Assembly (NCBI RefSeq): GCF_004194535.1
Contig: NZ_CP025781.1
Span: 2,232,001 to 2,296,000, forward strand
Direction of reading: 5' to 3'
Length of the DNA stretch: 64,000 bases
Source: Iodobacter fluviatilis
GTDB taxonomy: Bacteria > Pseudomonadota > Gammaproteobacteria > Burkholderiales > Chitinibacteraceae
This document shows positions 9,236-19,087 of this stretch, piece after piece (within the stretch, counting starts at the first letter, position 1; each line of letters starts with the position of its first letter). Below the pieces are notes generated by a model. The model did not search any database and was not told the DNA's origin. It saw nothing but the letters and a program-made list of their open reading frames with translations. Position numbers and translations under genes: made by a program.

Positions 9236-9975
9236 TCGCGGGAGATTCTTTGGCGTTCAATTTTATTGATAAAACGCTGAATAAGCGTTTGCATTTTTCC
9301 TGATAAGTCAAAGAAACGGAAGCCTACGCGCTGGGTTTTAATCCCGTTTTTTAGCGTTACATCAATCACAATGCATACCTGCATATCGATCTCAATCAAA
9401 CCAACATCAAGCAGTTGAATTCGACAATTATGCAAAGTATTTCCAACCACCATGGGTAGATCCGGCGAAACGCCCAATAAGCTTAAACCGCCCAAGCTAA
9501 TATCCGTGACTAATAACTCGGGATGACCGCCATGCGCTAATGGAATGGTGCAAACCACTTTTTGTGACATGGGAATATCAAGGCGATAAAAGTCTCGTCT
9601 TTGCATGCGTAAAGTTTGCACGGGGCCCGCACTACGGATTGCCGTTCGGCTCTCATAACTAACTAGATTGGCATTAGGTAGCTCAAATTGGATTTTTACT
9701 TTATTCACCACACCAACGAGCAAAATACGGTTTTCTTTAGTTAGGGCTTCATTGGTTTTTTTATCATTACTACCATCGAATAGTAGGCCTTGATCATCCA
9801 TCGCCAGGAAGGTGCTAATCGCAAAAGGCTCGCGCTTGCCAGCTGGGTACAGGCAAATGATCTCGCCTTTTTCTAGTAGTTGGCTAAGTAGGTATTTAAT
9901 TTCGATGCTAGAGGTAACTAGATAAGGCCCAGGGTCAGAAACAAAGACCGGCTCTAGTGTTGGGGGTTGTTGCAT
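9232..9975 (-). CDS. YcgR-like flagellar brake protein with PilZ domain
   Basis: About 247 aa from the ATG at 9975; an in-frame GTG at 10005 would add ten residues, and neither has a clear ribosome site. The N-terminal half is a YcgR-type beta domain (ILVTSSIEIKYLL-like start, EIICLYPAGKREPF). The C-terminal half is a PilZ domain with the c-di-GMP-binding RMQRRDFYR (RxxxR) and DISLGGLSL (DxSxxG) motifs. Such proteins bind the flagellar motor when c-di-GMP is high and slow swimming. The role is inferred from domain order; it is not next to motility genes. Confidence 0.85.
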   Translation of the reverse strand: MQQPPTLEPVFVSDPGPYLVTSSIEIKYLLSQLLEKGEIICLYPAGKREPFAISTFLAMDDQGLLFDGSNDKKTNEALTKENRILLVGVVNKVKIQFELPNANLVSYESRTAIRSAGPVQTLRMQRRDFYRLDIPMSQKVVCTIPLAHGGHPELLVTDISLGGLSLLGVSPDLPMVVGNTLHNCRIQLLDVGLIEIDMQVCIVIDVTLKNGIKTQRVGFRFFDLSGKMQTLIQRFINKIERQRISRE

Positions 9976-10091
9976 TATGTAATCAGCAAGTAAGAGATAA
10001 GCCACTTTATATCATTGGTGGCACTTTAATCCTAGGATATACGCGTTGCTACTTAGTTATGGCTAAGGGCCTGTTGATAAATAGAGGCTGA

Positions 10092-10682
10092 TTAAACAAC
10101 CATGCCACTAAAGGAGAGTAATGCTTCTAGCTCATCAAGGCGCATTCTTTCTTCTTTAATTCTTTCTGCTGCCCTTGGCTTTACATGCAAACTAATTTGG
10201 GTATTGTCATACCAAAAAGAAAGTGAAGGGTAGTCAGCAAGTTGGCGGCCATTGGCAGCAGGGAGAAGATCGTAAGCGATGTGTTGGTTGAGTAGAAAAA
10301 TCTCTGCTGATTTAGGGTCATCTAAAAACAGCAGCAAATTAATATCAGAATTGGGGCCTGCCACGCCAGAAAGTACAGAGCCAGTTAGATAGGGTTGAAA
10401 TTGCGCCAAAATACGCATGATTTTGAGTGCTTTTAGCCGCAAATGATTCAGGCTATCGTTGTGCTCAGGTTGATAAACCGCTCGATAGCTTGCCAAGGCG
10501 ATTTCAATTTCTTGATTAGAGGGCATCATTCGCCCCTCACTAATCCCAAGTTGCTTGGCGGCTTTTTTTTTGGCTAAGGCAAAATCATGCAGATGATCTT
10601 CCGCAATTAAGCGTGCGGCACGTTCACAAATCTGTGCGCGTAGATGGGCATATTGGCGATCGAGAACGTATGGCTTGCTCAT
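10092..10682 (-). CDS. Conserved hypothetical protein with nucleotidyltransferase-like fold
   Basis: 196 aa. The N-terminal half is helical and charged (AKKKAAKQLGISEGRMMPSN). The centre carries LTGSVLSGVAGPNSDINLLLF, which resembles the GSxxxG...S-D-x-D/N segment of minimal nucleotidyltransferases: glycine-serine, then DINLLLFLDD supplying possible metal-binding acids. This is a fold-level guess; the substrate is unknown. It stands alone between the PilZ gene and mrcA, on the same strand as both. Confidence 0.65.
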   Translation of the reverse strand: MSKPYVLDRQYAHLRAQICERAARLIAEDHLHDFALAKKKAAKQLGISEGRMMPSNQEIEIALASYRAVYQPEHNDSLNHLRLKALKIMRILAQFQPYLTGSVLSGVAGPNSDINLLLFLDDPKSAEIFLLNQHIAYDLLPAANGRQLADYPSLSFWYDNTQISLHVKPRAAERIKEERMRLDELEALLSFSGMVV

Positions 10683-10773
10683 GATTAGGTATCCCTAAAA
10701 GAGTATTCCTTGATCTCGCGATGAGGGCAGGCCAAGCAGTGCTCGGCCCATCCTTACCTTATACTTTGCAACT

Positions 10774-13077
10774 TTAAAACAGTAATTCTTTGATCTCATC
10801 CAGTGGCTGGGCTGCCCCCGCTCCACCTCCCAATCCTAATTCTGGATTGGTTTGCAGGAATTCGCTGAAGAAATATTCAGTATATGAGCCACGCTCGGTT
10901 TGCATGGTCTGCGGTGTTACGCCTTCAGGCACAGGATAACTGACGTTATCCACGCCTTTTAGCGCTTTATTCATAAAGTTAACCCAAATTGGCAGTGCCG
11001 CAACTCCACCATACTCTTTAGCGCCTAAGGAGCGAGGTTGATCAAAACCTACCCAAGAAATAGCCACCAAGCCTGGTTGATAACCGGCAAACCACGCGTC
11101 ATTGGCATCATTGGTCGTCCCCGTTTTACCAGCCAAATCACTGCGGCCTAAGCTATTGGTTTTCGCTCCCGTGCCTTGGGTGGCCACATCGTGCAGCAGG
11201 CTATTCATCACAAAGGCATTTCGCGCATCTAAAGTGCGTGGTGCATTTTCACCGGCAACTTCAGGCTGGGTCTTGGCTAGAACACGGCCGTGGCCATCTT
11301 CAATTCTATCTACAAAATAGGAGCGAACTCGATAGCCAGTGTTAGCAAATACCGCATACGCCTCGGCCATTTGCAGTGGTGTAACACTGCCTGCTCCTAA
11401 GGCCATCGTTAAGTAAGCAGGGTGTTGCTTAGGGCTAAAGCCAAAGCGGCTAATGTGTGCTTGGGCATAATCCACTCCGATGGCTTGCAATACACGAATG
11501 GTGACCAAGTTTCTTGAGCGTGTAAGTGCAGAGCGTACACTCATCATTCCTTCAAATTTGCCATCGCTATTTTTAGGCTCCCAGCTTTGTCCTCCTACCT
11601 GAGCTGGGTCTATCACCAATGGCGCATCGTTGATTTGAGTTGCAGGAGTTACACCACGCTCTAATGCGGCTGAATAAATGAAGGGTTTGAAGCTAGAACC
11701 GGGCTGGCGCCATGCTTGGGTAACATGGTTAAAGGAGCTACGGTTAAAGTCAAAGCCACCAGCTAGTGCGCGAATAGCCCCATTTTGTGGATCTAATGCA
11801 ACAAGCGCACCTTCAACTTGAGGAAGTTGTGAAATAGCCCAGCCTTTCTCCATTTGCTTGATTCGTACAATTGCGCCAGGCCGAATTCTGATTGCTGGGG
11901 CCACTTTTTCAGAAAGCATGGCTCTAGCAAAGCGTAAGCCATCACCTTCTATTACTAGTAGCTCCCCTCCTTTTTTATAGACGCGAACAGATTGAGGGCT
12001 GACACTTAAGACAATCGCCGCTTGCAAATCGCCCGAATCTTTCTGCTCTGAAAGCGTTTCATCGAGTAGCTCTTCCTTGCCAGGTAAAATTACTTCAGGC
12101 GCAACAAAGCCCTCTGGCCCACGATAGCCGTGGCGAATGTCGTAGTCGACCAAGCCTTGTCGCAGTGATTGATAGGCCGTTTCTTGGCTATCACTACGAA
12201 GGGTGGTGTAAACTTTGTAACCTTCAGTGTAAGTTGATTCTTTGTAGCGTTCTAGCATCATTTGCCGCACCATTTCTGCCAAGTATTCGGCATGCACGGC
12301 GTACTCTTGCTGGCCTCGTTTAAGAACGAGCGGAGCGCTCTTTGCGACCTCATAATCACTGTCGTTGATGAATTTTAGTTCGTGCATACGTCGTAGAACG
12401 TATTGCTGACGCAGCTGAGCTCGTTTAGGGTTTACAACTGGATTATAGGCAGAAGGGGCTTTAGGTAAGCCAGCAAGCATTGCCATTTCAGCTGGGCTAA
12501 GTTGTTTTAGCTCTTTACCGTAATAGGTTTGAGCTGCTGAGGCAAAGCCGTAGGCGCGTTGACCGAGGTAGATTTGATTGAAGTACAGTTCAAGAATTTG
12601 ATCTTTAGAAAGATTGTGTTCAATTTTGAATGAGAGTAATGCCTCGTTGAACTTACGAGTAAAGGTTTTTTCGTTAGAAAGGTAGAAGTTGCGCGCTACC
12701 TGCATCGTGATCGTACTGGCTCCAGATTTGGATTGCCCTGAGGTCAGATTGCCTATCATGGCTCTAAGTACACCAAGGTAGTCGATGCCACCATGCTCAT
12801 AAAAGCGCTCGTCTTCAGCAGACAAAATGGCTTGTTTCATTAACAAGGGTACTTGGTCTATTGAGGTAAAAGCGCGGCGTTCTTCGCCAAATTCACCTAT
12901 TAATACGTTATCGCTGGTGTAAATGCGGAGTGGAATTTTAGGTCGGTAATCTGTGAGCGCTTCAAGGGAGGGCAGGCGCGGGTAAGTGATTACCAGTGCA
13001 AATGCACCCAAGCCTGCGGCAAGGATCACTAGGCTGATTAGGATACCGGCAAAAATAAGTAGGAGGCGTTTGCTCAT
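10774..13077 (-). CDS. mrcA: Penicillin-binding protein 1A, bifunctional peptidoglycan synthase
   Basis: 767 aa class A PBP. One N-terminal membrane anchor (about residues 5-32) precedes the GT51 glycosyltransferase domain (EDERFYEH, catalytic Glu near 88), an OB-like insert, and a transpeptidase domain with SSFK (nucleophile Ser461, Lys464), SRN (521-523) and KTG (651-653). It polymerises and cross-links murein in the periplasm. It is divergent from pilM across 228 bp, the usual mrcA-pilM arrangement in proteobacteria. Confidence 0.96.
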   Translation of the reverse strand: MSKRLLLIFAGILISLVILAAGLGAFALVITYPRLPSLEALTDYRPKIPLRIYTSDNVLIGEFGEERRAFTSIDQVPLLMKQAILSAEDERFYEHGGIDYLGVLRAMIGNLTSGQSKSGASTITMQVARNFYLSNEKTFTRKFNEALLSFKIEHNLSKDQILELYFNQIYLGQRAYGFASAAQTYYGKELKQLSPAEMAMLAGLPKAPSAYNPVVNPKRAQLRQQYVLRRMHELKFINDSDYEVAKSAPLVLKRGQQEYAVHAEYLAEMVRQMMLERYKESTYTEGYKVYTTLRSDSQETAYQSLRQGLVDYDIRHGYRGPEGFVAPEVILPGKEELLDETLSEQKDSGDLQAAIVLSVSPQSVRVYKKGGELLVIEGDGLRFARAMLSEKVAPAIRIRPGAIVRIKQMEKGWAISQLPQVEGALVALDPQNGAIRALAGGFDFNRSSFNHVTQAWRQPGSSFKPFIYSAALERGVTPATQINDAPLVIDPAQVGGQSWEPKNSDGKFEGMMSVRSALTRSRNLVTIRVLQAIGVDYAQAHISRFGFSPKQHPAYLTMALGAGSVTPLQMAEAYAVFANTGYRVRSYFVDRIEDGHGRVLAKTQPEVAGENAPRTLDARNAFVMNSLLHDVATQGTGAKTNSLGRSDLAGKTGTTNDANDAWFAGYQPGLVAISWVGFDQPRSLGAKEYGGVAALPIWVNFMNKALKGVDNVSYPVPEGVTPQTMQTERGSYTEYFFSEFLQTNPELGLGGGAGAAQPLDEIKELLF

Positions 13078-13305
13078 CGCTAAAATATAGATATTTGAAG
13101 TGCTGCTAATTTACGCGAATATGAGAATGTATGTTTGGCATTTATTTTTTCTCGCCAAATGTTAAAAAAGCACTAATGTTAGTAATAATGTTGCACAACA
13201 ACCGAGAACCAGCTTCATGCTTTACAGGTATATCTCGCACTGCTACGATCTACAGAAGATTAGCAAATGCTTACATTTAATAATTTTTTTTAAAAGGAAA
13301 GTGAG

Positions 13306-14379
13306 TTGAATCTCGATTTCCTCAAACCCAAAGCACCTGCGCTGATTGGGGTGGATATAAGCTCTTCGTCCGTGAAAATGGTCGAGTTGAGTCTATCAGG
13401 CACCACCTACAGCCTTGATCGCTATGTGATTGAGCCCCTACCTAAAGATGCCGTGAGTGATGGCAATATCGCCAATATGGATTTGGTGGTGGAAGCCATC
13501 AGACGTGCATGGCGGCAAATGGGCTCTAAGATCAAAAATGTAGCGATTGCCCTGCCGCCAGCGGCGGTGATTACTAAAAAAATCTTGGTCCCCGCCGGCT
13601 TGACCGAGCGTGAGCTTGAGATGCAGGTTGAAACTGAGGCAAATCAGTACATTCCTTTTTCTTTGGACGAGGTGAATCTCGATTTTCAGGTGCTGGGTGT
13701 TTCTCCTGTTGCGCCCGATGAAGAAGAAGTACTGATTGCGGCAGCAAAAAAAGAGAAAGTGGATGAGCGCGTCGCGGCGATTGAAGCCGCAGGTTTACGT
13801 GCGCTGGTGCTCGATGTTGAGTCGTATGCCACCCAAGCCGCTTTTGAATTGATGCAGCCACAATTACCCAATAATGGCGATAAACAAATCGTGGCAGTGG
13901 TGGATATCGGTGCCACTGCTATGCATATGAATATCTTTAAAGATGGTCAGTCTATCTACAGCCGTGATCAAGCTTATGCCGGTAATCAACTGACGCAAGA
14001 AATTCAGCGTAAATTCAACATGTCGAGTGACGAAGCCGAGCAGGCTAAAAAGCATGGTGGATTGCCTGAAAACTACGAGCCAGAAGTGTTGCAGCCGTTT
14101 ATTGATACTTTAGCTCTTGAAATCTCCCGCTCCTTGCAGTTTTTCTATACCTCCAGTAACTACAACGCGGTGGATCATATTCTGCTGGCTGGTGGTTGCA
14201 GTGCTATTTATGGTCTAGATGACGCGGTGTCTAGCCGCACCAATGTCAGCAGCGCCATGCGTGCCAATCCATTTCAAGGAATGGCAACCGGAAAAGTACG
14301 TGGAAAACAAGTGCAAGTGGATGCCCCTTCTCTTTTAATTGCCTGCGGATTGGCAATGCGGAGGTTTGACCCTTCATGA
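13306..14379 (+). CDS. pilM: Type IV pilus inner-membrane platform protein PilM
   Basis: 357 aa, actin-like (FtsA-fold) cytoplasmic protein. Nucleotide-binding blocks are IGVDISSSSVKMVEL near the N-terminus, VAVVDIGATAMHMNIF in the middle and ILLAGGCSAIYGL towards the end. It starts with TTG at 13306, preceded by the strong site AAAGGAAAGTGAG. PilM binds the cytoplasmic tail of PilN and links the PilNOP alignment complex to the pilus motor. First gene of pilMNOPQ; overlaps pilN by four bases. Confidence 0.95.
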   Translation: MNLDFLKPKAPALIGVDISSSSVKMVELSLSGTTYSLDRYVIEPLPKDAVSDGNIANMDLVVEAIRRAWRQMGSKIKNVAIALPPAAVITKKILVPAGLTERELEMQVETEANQYIPFSLDEVNLDFQVLGVSPVAPDEEEVLIAAAKKEKVDERVAAIEAAGLRALVLDVESYATQAAFELMQPQLPNNGDKQIVAVVDIGATAMHMNIFKDGQSIYSRDQAYAGNQLTQEIQRKFNMSSDEAEQAKKHGGLPENYEPEVLQPFIDTLALEISRSLQFFYTSSNYNAVDHILLAGGCSAIYGLDDAVSSRTNVSSAMRANPFQGMATGKVRGKQVQVDAPSLLIACGLAMRRFDPS

Positions 14380-14972
14380 TTCGGATTAATCTGCTTCCTC
14401 ACCGTGAGCAAAAGCGTGTTGCACGCCAGACTCGCTATTTAGTTTTACTTGGGTTAACCGCTTTGGCGGCGATTGCCGTGATTGTGGCTGGCTATCTTTT
14501 TTATGCCGCTCGGATTGAAACCCAAAATGAGCGCAATCAATTTTTGACGGACGAAAATATCAAGTTAGATCGTGAAATTTCTGAAATTGAAAAATTGAAA
14601 TCAGAGAAACAATCATTACTTGATCGTAAAAAAATTGTTGAGCGCTTGCAGTCTGGCCGATCAGAAGTGGTTATCGCGATGGATCAGCTGGTTCGGCAGA
14701 CCCCTGAGGGTATTTATTTAAAAGAAGCCAAAGCGCTTAACGATCAAATAACTCTGGTGGGTTATGCGCAATCCAATGCCCGTGTTTCTACTCTAATGCG
14801 TAATTTAAACGACTCTGAAATCTTTGAGCAACCTGTGTTGATTGAGGTGAAAGCCGCACAAGTGGGTAATCAAAAATTATCGGAGTTTACCCTTACGATT
14901 AAAATAACGCGGACTGTAGATGAGGCTGCTAATGCTTCAGTACCAGCTTCACGTAGACGGCAGGGGAGCTAG
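14376..14972 (+). CDS. pilN: Type IV pilus inner-membrane protein PilN
   Basis: 198 aa. The N-terminal MIRINLLPHRE is the PilM-binding INLLP motif. One membrane segment (about residues 22-46) is followed by a coiled coil and a ferredoxin-like periplasmic domain. PilN pairs with PilO between the inner membrane and the PilQ secretin. Start ATG overlaps the pilM stop (ATGA). Confidence 0.95.
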   Translation: MIRINLLPHREQKRVARQTRYLVLLGLTALAAIAVIVAGYLFYAARIETQNERNQFLTDENIKLDREISEIEKLKSEKQSLLDRKKIVERLQSGRSEVVIAMDQLVRQTPEGIYLKEAKALNDQITLVGYAQSNARVSTLMRNLNDSEIFEQPVLIEVKAAQVGNQKLSEFTLTIKITRTVDEAANASVPASRRRQGS

Positions 14973-14973
14973 C

Positions 14974-15606
14974 ATGACTCTCGACGAATTACGAAATTTA
15001 GACCCTAAAGACATTGGTAATTGGCCAATTGCAGCTCAAATTGGTTTGATTGTTGTATTGTTTTTTACGCTTACTTTGGGCGGGTATTTTTACGTCTGGG
15101 GTAGCCAAATGGATGAGTTAGAAACTGGTAGGGCAAAAGAAGAGCAGCTAAAAGTCGATTTCGTAGAAAAAAAGCGCAAGGCGATAAATCTAGACGCCTA
15201 TCGCCAGCAATTACAAGATATTCAACAATCTTTTGGTGCTTTACTACGACAATTGCCTAATAAGTCGGAGATGGAATCCTTGCTTACCGAGATTAACCAA
15301 GCGGGCGTGGGGCGTGGTTTGTTTTTTGAGCTATTTAAACCAGGTACTGAAGTAAAAACGGCGGAGTTTGCCGAATTACCGATTGATATTCGAATCTCTG
15401 GTAACTATCACGATTTAGCTGCTTTTGTGAGTGATGTGGCTCAGCTATCGCGTATTGTTACTTTAAGCAACCTATCGCTTACGTCAACGAAAGATCCTGA
15501 GGTGATTTCAATGCAAGCGATTGCAAAAACATATCGCTCGTTAGATGAGGCCGAGGCGCAAGCGTTACATCAAGCTGCATTAGACGCTAAGAAGAAACAG
15601 AAATGA
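14974..15606 (+). CDS. pilO: Type IV pilus inner-membrane protein PilO
   Basis: 210 aa. A short cytoplasmic start (MTLDELRNLDPKDIGNWP), a membrane helix (about residues 22-42), a coiled coil and a ferredoxin-like domain give the usual PilO layout. I chose ATG 14974 because it has GGGGAG just upstream; an in-frame ATG at 14920 lies inside pilN. Overlaps pilP by four bases. Confidence 0.94.
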   Translation: MTLDELRNLDPKDIGNWPIAAQIGLIVVLFFTLTLGGYFYVWGSQMDELETGRAKEEQLKVDFVEKKRKAINLDAYRQQLQDIQQSFGALLRQLPNKSEMESLLTEINQAGVGRGLFFELFKPGTEVKTAEFAELPIDIRISGNYHDLAAFVSDVAQLSRIVTLSNLSLTSTKDPEVISMQAIAKTYRSLDEAEAQALHQAALDAKKKQK

Positions 15607-16148
15607 AAATTCGATCTAGCTCAATCAAATTAAGCGCGCTGATGGTATTCACCGCATTTTCTTTAAGTGCTTGTTTTGGCGAGGAAAATGGTGATTTAAA
15701 AGCATGGATGAAAGAAAGTGCTGAAGGTCTGAGAGGTAAAGTGGAGCCATTGCCTGAGGCAAAGCCTTATGTTTCGTTTGAATATAAAGCGTTTGACTTA
15801 AGTGATCCATTTCGCGCTGCAAAAATGGAATTAGCCAAAAAAGGCTCTGGGGGTGGGCTTGCGCCTAACACCAACCGTGCCAAAGAGATTTTGGAAAATT
15901 ACGATCTAGAAAAACTACGCATGGTAGGAACCATTACTCAGGGTAAGACGATGAATGGTTTGATCCACGCCCCCGATGGCAATATTTATCGGGTGAAAGT
16001 AGGGAGTTATATGGGGCAAAACTTTGGCATGGTGACAGCAATTACAGAAATTGAAGTTCAACTCAAAGAAATCGTTGAAGACAGTGGGGGTGATTGGGTG
16101 GAGCGCACCACGAATTTATCCCTTGATGAAGCGGAGCAAAAAAAATGA
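15603..16148 (+). CDS. pilP: Type IV pilus lipoprotein PilP
   Basis: 181 aa lipoprotein with lipobox LSAC (Cys24). A disordered linker, YVSFEYKAFDLSDPFR, precedes the C-terminal beta-domain (LRMVGTITQGKTMNGLIHAPDGN-type strands and YRVKVGSYMGQNFG), which contacts the PilQ N-domains. It connects the PilNO complex to the outer-membrane secretin. Overlaps pilQ by four bases. Confidence 0.94.
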   Translation: MKIRSSSIKLSALMVFTAFSLSACFGEENGDLKAWMKESAEGLRGKVEPLPEAKPYVSFEYKAFDLSDPFRAAKMELAKKGSGGGLAPNTNRAKEILENYDLEKLRMVGTITQGKTMNGLIHAPDGNIYRVKVGSYMGQNFGMVTAITEIEVQLKEIVEDSGGDWVERTTNLSLDEAEQKK

Positions 16149-18265
16149 AAATACTCAATGTCATCAAGCTGGCAAGTCTTATGTGCATAGCTTGTTTTTC
16201 CTCTTTTGCTGCTACGGCAGCGAGCATTACTGCCATTGATGTTAGCAATGTATCGGCAGATAAGCAGGTTATTCGTTTAAGTTTTAGTGGCCCAGCTCCT
16301 GTTCCTACCAGCTTTTCTGTGAACACTCCGCCTCGGGTTGCTTTTGATTTTGCGGATACTACCAATGCAGCGGGTAAAAGTTCGGTGCAAGTAAATGGCG
16401 CTGCGCTGCGCTTGATTAGCTTAGCTGAGGGCTCAGGGCGTACGCGCGTTGTGCTCAATATGCAAAAGCAAGCGGCGTATCAAACCAAAGCGGAAGGGAA
16501 TGATTTTTATATTACGGTGGATGGCACCAGCAGTGCGGTCACCGCTCAGGCGAAGACCACGCATTTTGCTGAGAGCAAAGCGCCTGAGGCGAGTAGTAAA
16601 AATAAACGGGATAGCATCGAGAACATTGATTTTCGCCGTGGTAAAGATGGTGAAGGAAAGGTTGTTATTGATCTATCCAGCCCCAATGTGGGCATTGATA
16701 TCCGTCAGCAGGGTAAAACTTTGTTGATTGATTTTAATAAGGCCGCCTTACCTAAAAAATTAGAGCGCCGGATGGATGTAAGTGACTTTGGTACGCCGAT
16801 CCAAAAAGTGGATGCGTACAGCCAAGGTGAAACCAGCAAGATGATTATCGAGCCTAAGGGCAACTGGGAATACTCGGCTTATCAAACTGAAAATCGCTTT
16901 ATTGTTGAAGTGCGCGAGGTCAATGACGAGCGTAATAAACAAGCTGGGATTAAGCCTGCATTTAAGGGCGAAAAGCTCTCGTTGAACTTCCAAAATGTTG
17001 AAATTCGCGCTGTTTTACAAGTGATTGCTGAGTTTACTGGCCTGAACTTTATTACTAGCGATACAGTAACGGGCAATATAACCTTGCGTTTAAAAGACGT
17101 GCCTTGGGATCAAGCGCTGGATATTATCTTGCAAGCCAAGGGGCTGGATCAGCGTAAAAACGGTAGCGTATTGTGGATTGCGCCTCGTGAAGAACTCGCC
17201 AGCAAGGAAAAGCAAGAGCTGGAAGCGCGTAAGCAGATTGATGAACTTGAGCCTACCCGCACTGAGTCATTCCAGCTGCGTTATCAAAAAGCTGAAGACT
17301 TAAAGAAAATGCTTACCGACGAGAAGCAGCAAATGCTTTCAAAGCGCGGCAGCATTGTGATTGATGCACGGACTAATACTTTGTTTGTGCAGGATATCTC
17401 TAGCAAGCTAGAGCAAGTGCGCTCGGTTATTGCTAAGATCGACGTAGCGGTGCGCCAAGTGCAAATTGAAGCACGTATTGTTGAGGCCAACGATGGCTTT
17501 AGCCGCGAGCTGGGGGTGAAGTTGGGTTGGGGCTCACGAGGCCACTTAGGTAGCACTGATTTAGGCTTGGGTAATAGCTTAGATAATGCCGGTAAAGGGA
17601 TTGGTGTTATTCCTGCAACGGCAGGGACTACACCGAGTGCAACAACTCCTGTTAATAATATTTTAACTATGGGCAATAACGTGAACTTCCCTGCGATTGG
17701 TTCTGGGGTAGGTGCACCGGGTACTTTTGCGCTGATTGCTGCTAATGCTAATTGGTTGCTAGGCTTAGAAATCAGTGCTTTGGCTGCAGACAACAAAGGT
17801 AAGATTATCTCTAGCCCACGGCTTGTAACGGCTGACCAAGTTGAAGCCTCTATTGAAAGCGGGGAAGAGATTCCTTACCAAGAAAGCTCACAAAACGGCG
17901 CTACAACGATTTCGTTTAAGAAAGCGACTTTGTCATTAAAGGTGACGCCGCAGATCACGCCTGATGGCAATGTGATCATGAAGCTCAACGTAACTAAAGA
18001 TAGCCGTGGCACGGTCACCTTGGGTATTCCATCGATTAACACCAAGCAAATCAATACTACGGTTTTGGTTGAAAACGGTGGCACGGTGGTCATCGGCGGT
18101 ATCTACACGCAAGAAGTAGGTACGGATGTGACTAAAGTGCCGTGGCTAGGAGATATTCCTTATCTGGGGAATCTATTTAAAAACACCCTAGAAAAAGACC
18201 TACGCCGTGAGCTATTGATTTTTATTTCACCTAAAGTGATTCAATCAGACTTGTCATTACGTTGA
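16145..18265 (+). CDS. pilQ: Type IV pilus outer-membrane secretin PilQ
   Basis: 706 aa. A signal peptide is followed by an AMIN-type peptidoglycan-binding domain (about 28-115) and a second similar domain, then STN/N0 (LNFQNVEIRAVLQVIAEFTG), N1 (LRYQKAEDLKKML), and the C-terminal secretin domain (VEASIESGEEIPYQ, VTPQITPDGNVIMKL, GGTVVIGGIY, VPWLGDIPYLGNLF). It forms the outer-membrane channel through which the pilus is extruded. Last gene of pilMNOPQ; a GC-rich hairpin follows. Confidence 0.96.
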   Translation: MKILNVIKLASLMCIACFSSFAATAASITAIDVSNVSADKQVIRLSFSGPAPVPTSFSVNTPPRVAFDFADTTNAAGKSSVQVNGAALRLISLAEGSGRTRVVLNMQKQAAYQTKAEGNDFYITVDGTSSAVTAQAKTTHFAESKAPEASSKNKRDSIENIDFRRGKDGEGKVVIDLSSPNVGIDIRQQGKTLLIDFNKAALPKKLERRMDVSDFGTPIQKVDAYSQGETSKMIIEPKGNWEYSAYQTENRFIVEVREVNDERNKQAGIKPAFKGEKLSLNFQNVEIRAVLQVIAEFTGLNFITSDTVTGNITLRLKDVPWDQALDIILQAKGLDQRKNGSVLWIAPREELASKEKQELEARKQIDELEPTRTESFQLRYQKAEDLKKMLTDEKQQMLSKRGSIVIDARTNTLFVQDISSKLEQVRSVIAKIDVAVRQVQIEARIVEANDGFSRELGVKLGWGSRGHLGSTDLGLGNSLDNAGKGIGVIPATAGTTPSATTPVNNILTMGNNVNFPAIGSGVGAPGTFALIAANANWLLGLEISALAADNKGKIISSPRLVTADQVEASIESGEEIPYQESSQNGATTISFKKATLSLKVTPQITPDGNVIMKLNVTKDSRGTVTLGIPSINTKQINTTVLVENGGTVVIGGIYTQEVGTDVTKVPWLGDIPYLGNLFKNTLEKDLRRELLIFISPKVIQSDLSLR

Positions 18266-18289
18266 TAATTTAAAATTATTAGTCAGATT

Positions 18290-18314
18290 AGCGGGGCGCA
18301 AATCGCGCCCCGCT
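18290..18314 (+). terminator. Hairpin after pilQ
   Basis: AGCGGGGCGC and GCGCCCCGCT form a perfect 10-bp GC stem with loop AAATC, followed by a weak pyrimidine tract (CTGCTTTCC). It sits only 15 bases before the first possible aroK start, so it may end the pil transcript, attenuate read-through, or affect aroK translation. Confidence 0.65.
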
Positions 18315-18329
18315 CTGCTTTCCGCTACA

Positions 18330-18866
18330 ATGCTTGGCATGAAACTGCCAGGCAATTTTTTTCTGGTCGGCATGATGGGTGCCGGCAAAACCACCGTAGG
18401 GCGAGCACTCGCTAAAGTCAGCGGTAAGGTTTTCTATGATACGGATCACGAGATTGAATCTCGGACCGGAGCAAAGATTCCAATCATCTTTGAAGTAGAA
18501 GGTGAGGCCGGATTTCGCCGCCGTGAAGTGGCGATGATTAAAGAGCTTGGTGCGCAAAAAAATATCGTGCTAGCAACGGGTGGCGGTGCGGTGCTGAACC
18601 CTGCTAACCGTGCGGTACTGAGGCGTGAAGGCTTTGTGATTTATTTGCGTGCCAGCGTGGATGAGCTGTATTTGCGCACCTGCCACGATAAAAATCGCCC
18701 ACTCTTGCAAACTGAAAACCCAAAACAGCGCTTGCATGAGTTTTATGCCATTCGAGATCCCCTCTATTGCGAAGTTGCTGATCTGGTGATTGATACCAGC
18801 CGGCAGACTGTGCATTCGCTATTGCAATTATTGATGAAAGAGCTGGAGCTGCACGCGGATCGTTGA
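18330..18866 (+). CDS. aroK: Shikimate kinase
   Basis: 178 aa (or 175 from the second ATG at 18339). The P-loop GMMGAGKTTVG, the shikimate-binding DTDHEIE and the Walker-B-like ATGGGAVL are clear. It phosphorylates shikimate at O3 in the chorismate pathway. No good ribosome site precedes either ATG. Lies between pilQ and aroB as in many beta- and gammaproteobacteria. Confidence 0.95.
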   Translation: MLGMKLPGNFFLVGMMGAGKTTVGRALAKVSGKVFYDTDHEIESRTGAKIPIIFEVEGEAGFRRREVAMIKELGAQKNIVLATGGGAVLNPANRAVLRREGFVIYLRASVDELYLRTCHDKNRPLLQTENPKQRLHEFYAIRDPLYCEVADLVIDTSRQTVHSLLQLLMKELELHADR

Positions 18867-18918
18867 GCTGAGTTTCCAGCAAGGATTGGGTGCGTATTAA
18901 CCCCCAAGTTGGCATGTC

Positions 18919-18992
18919 CGTCATCCCCGAATGTATTGATCGGGGATCCAGCAGTGTCACTGGATTCCCGACTAAAGCACTCGGGAATGACG
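18919..18992. repeat. CGTCAT...ATGACG palindromic repeat, copy 1
   Basis: 74 bp with ends CGTCATCCCCGA and TCGGGAATGACG and two internal hairpins (CCCCGA/TCGGGG and TTCCCGA/TCGGGAA). Related copies are at 34456-34529 and 44499-44569. It recalls the dRS3-type repeats of Neisseria, where ATTCCC and GGGAAT flank a short spacer. This copy lies between aroK and aroB. Confidence 0.8.
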
Positions 18993-19087
18993 ATCTTAAT
19001 GAGGGTGCCATTTCTGGATTTATTTCGAGGCATAAGCTAATTCGCAATTTGACAATACAGATTTTGCAAAACCGATTTTGGAGATCT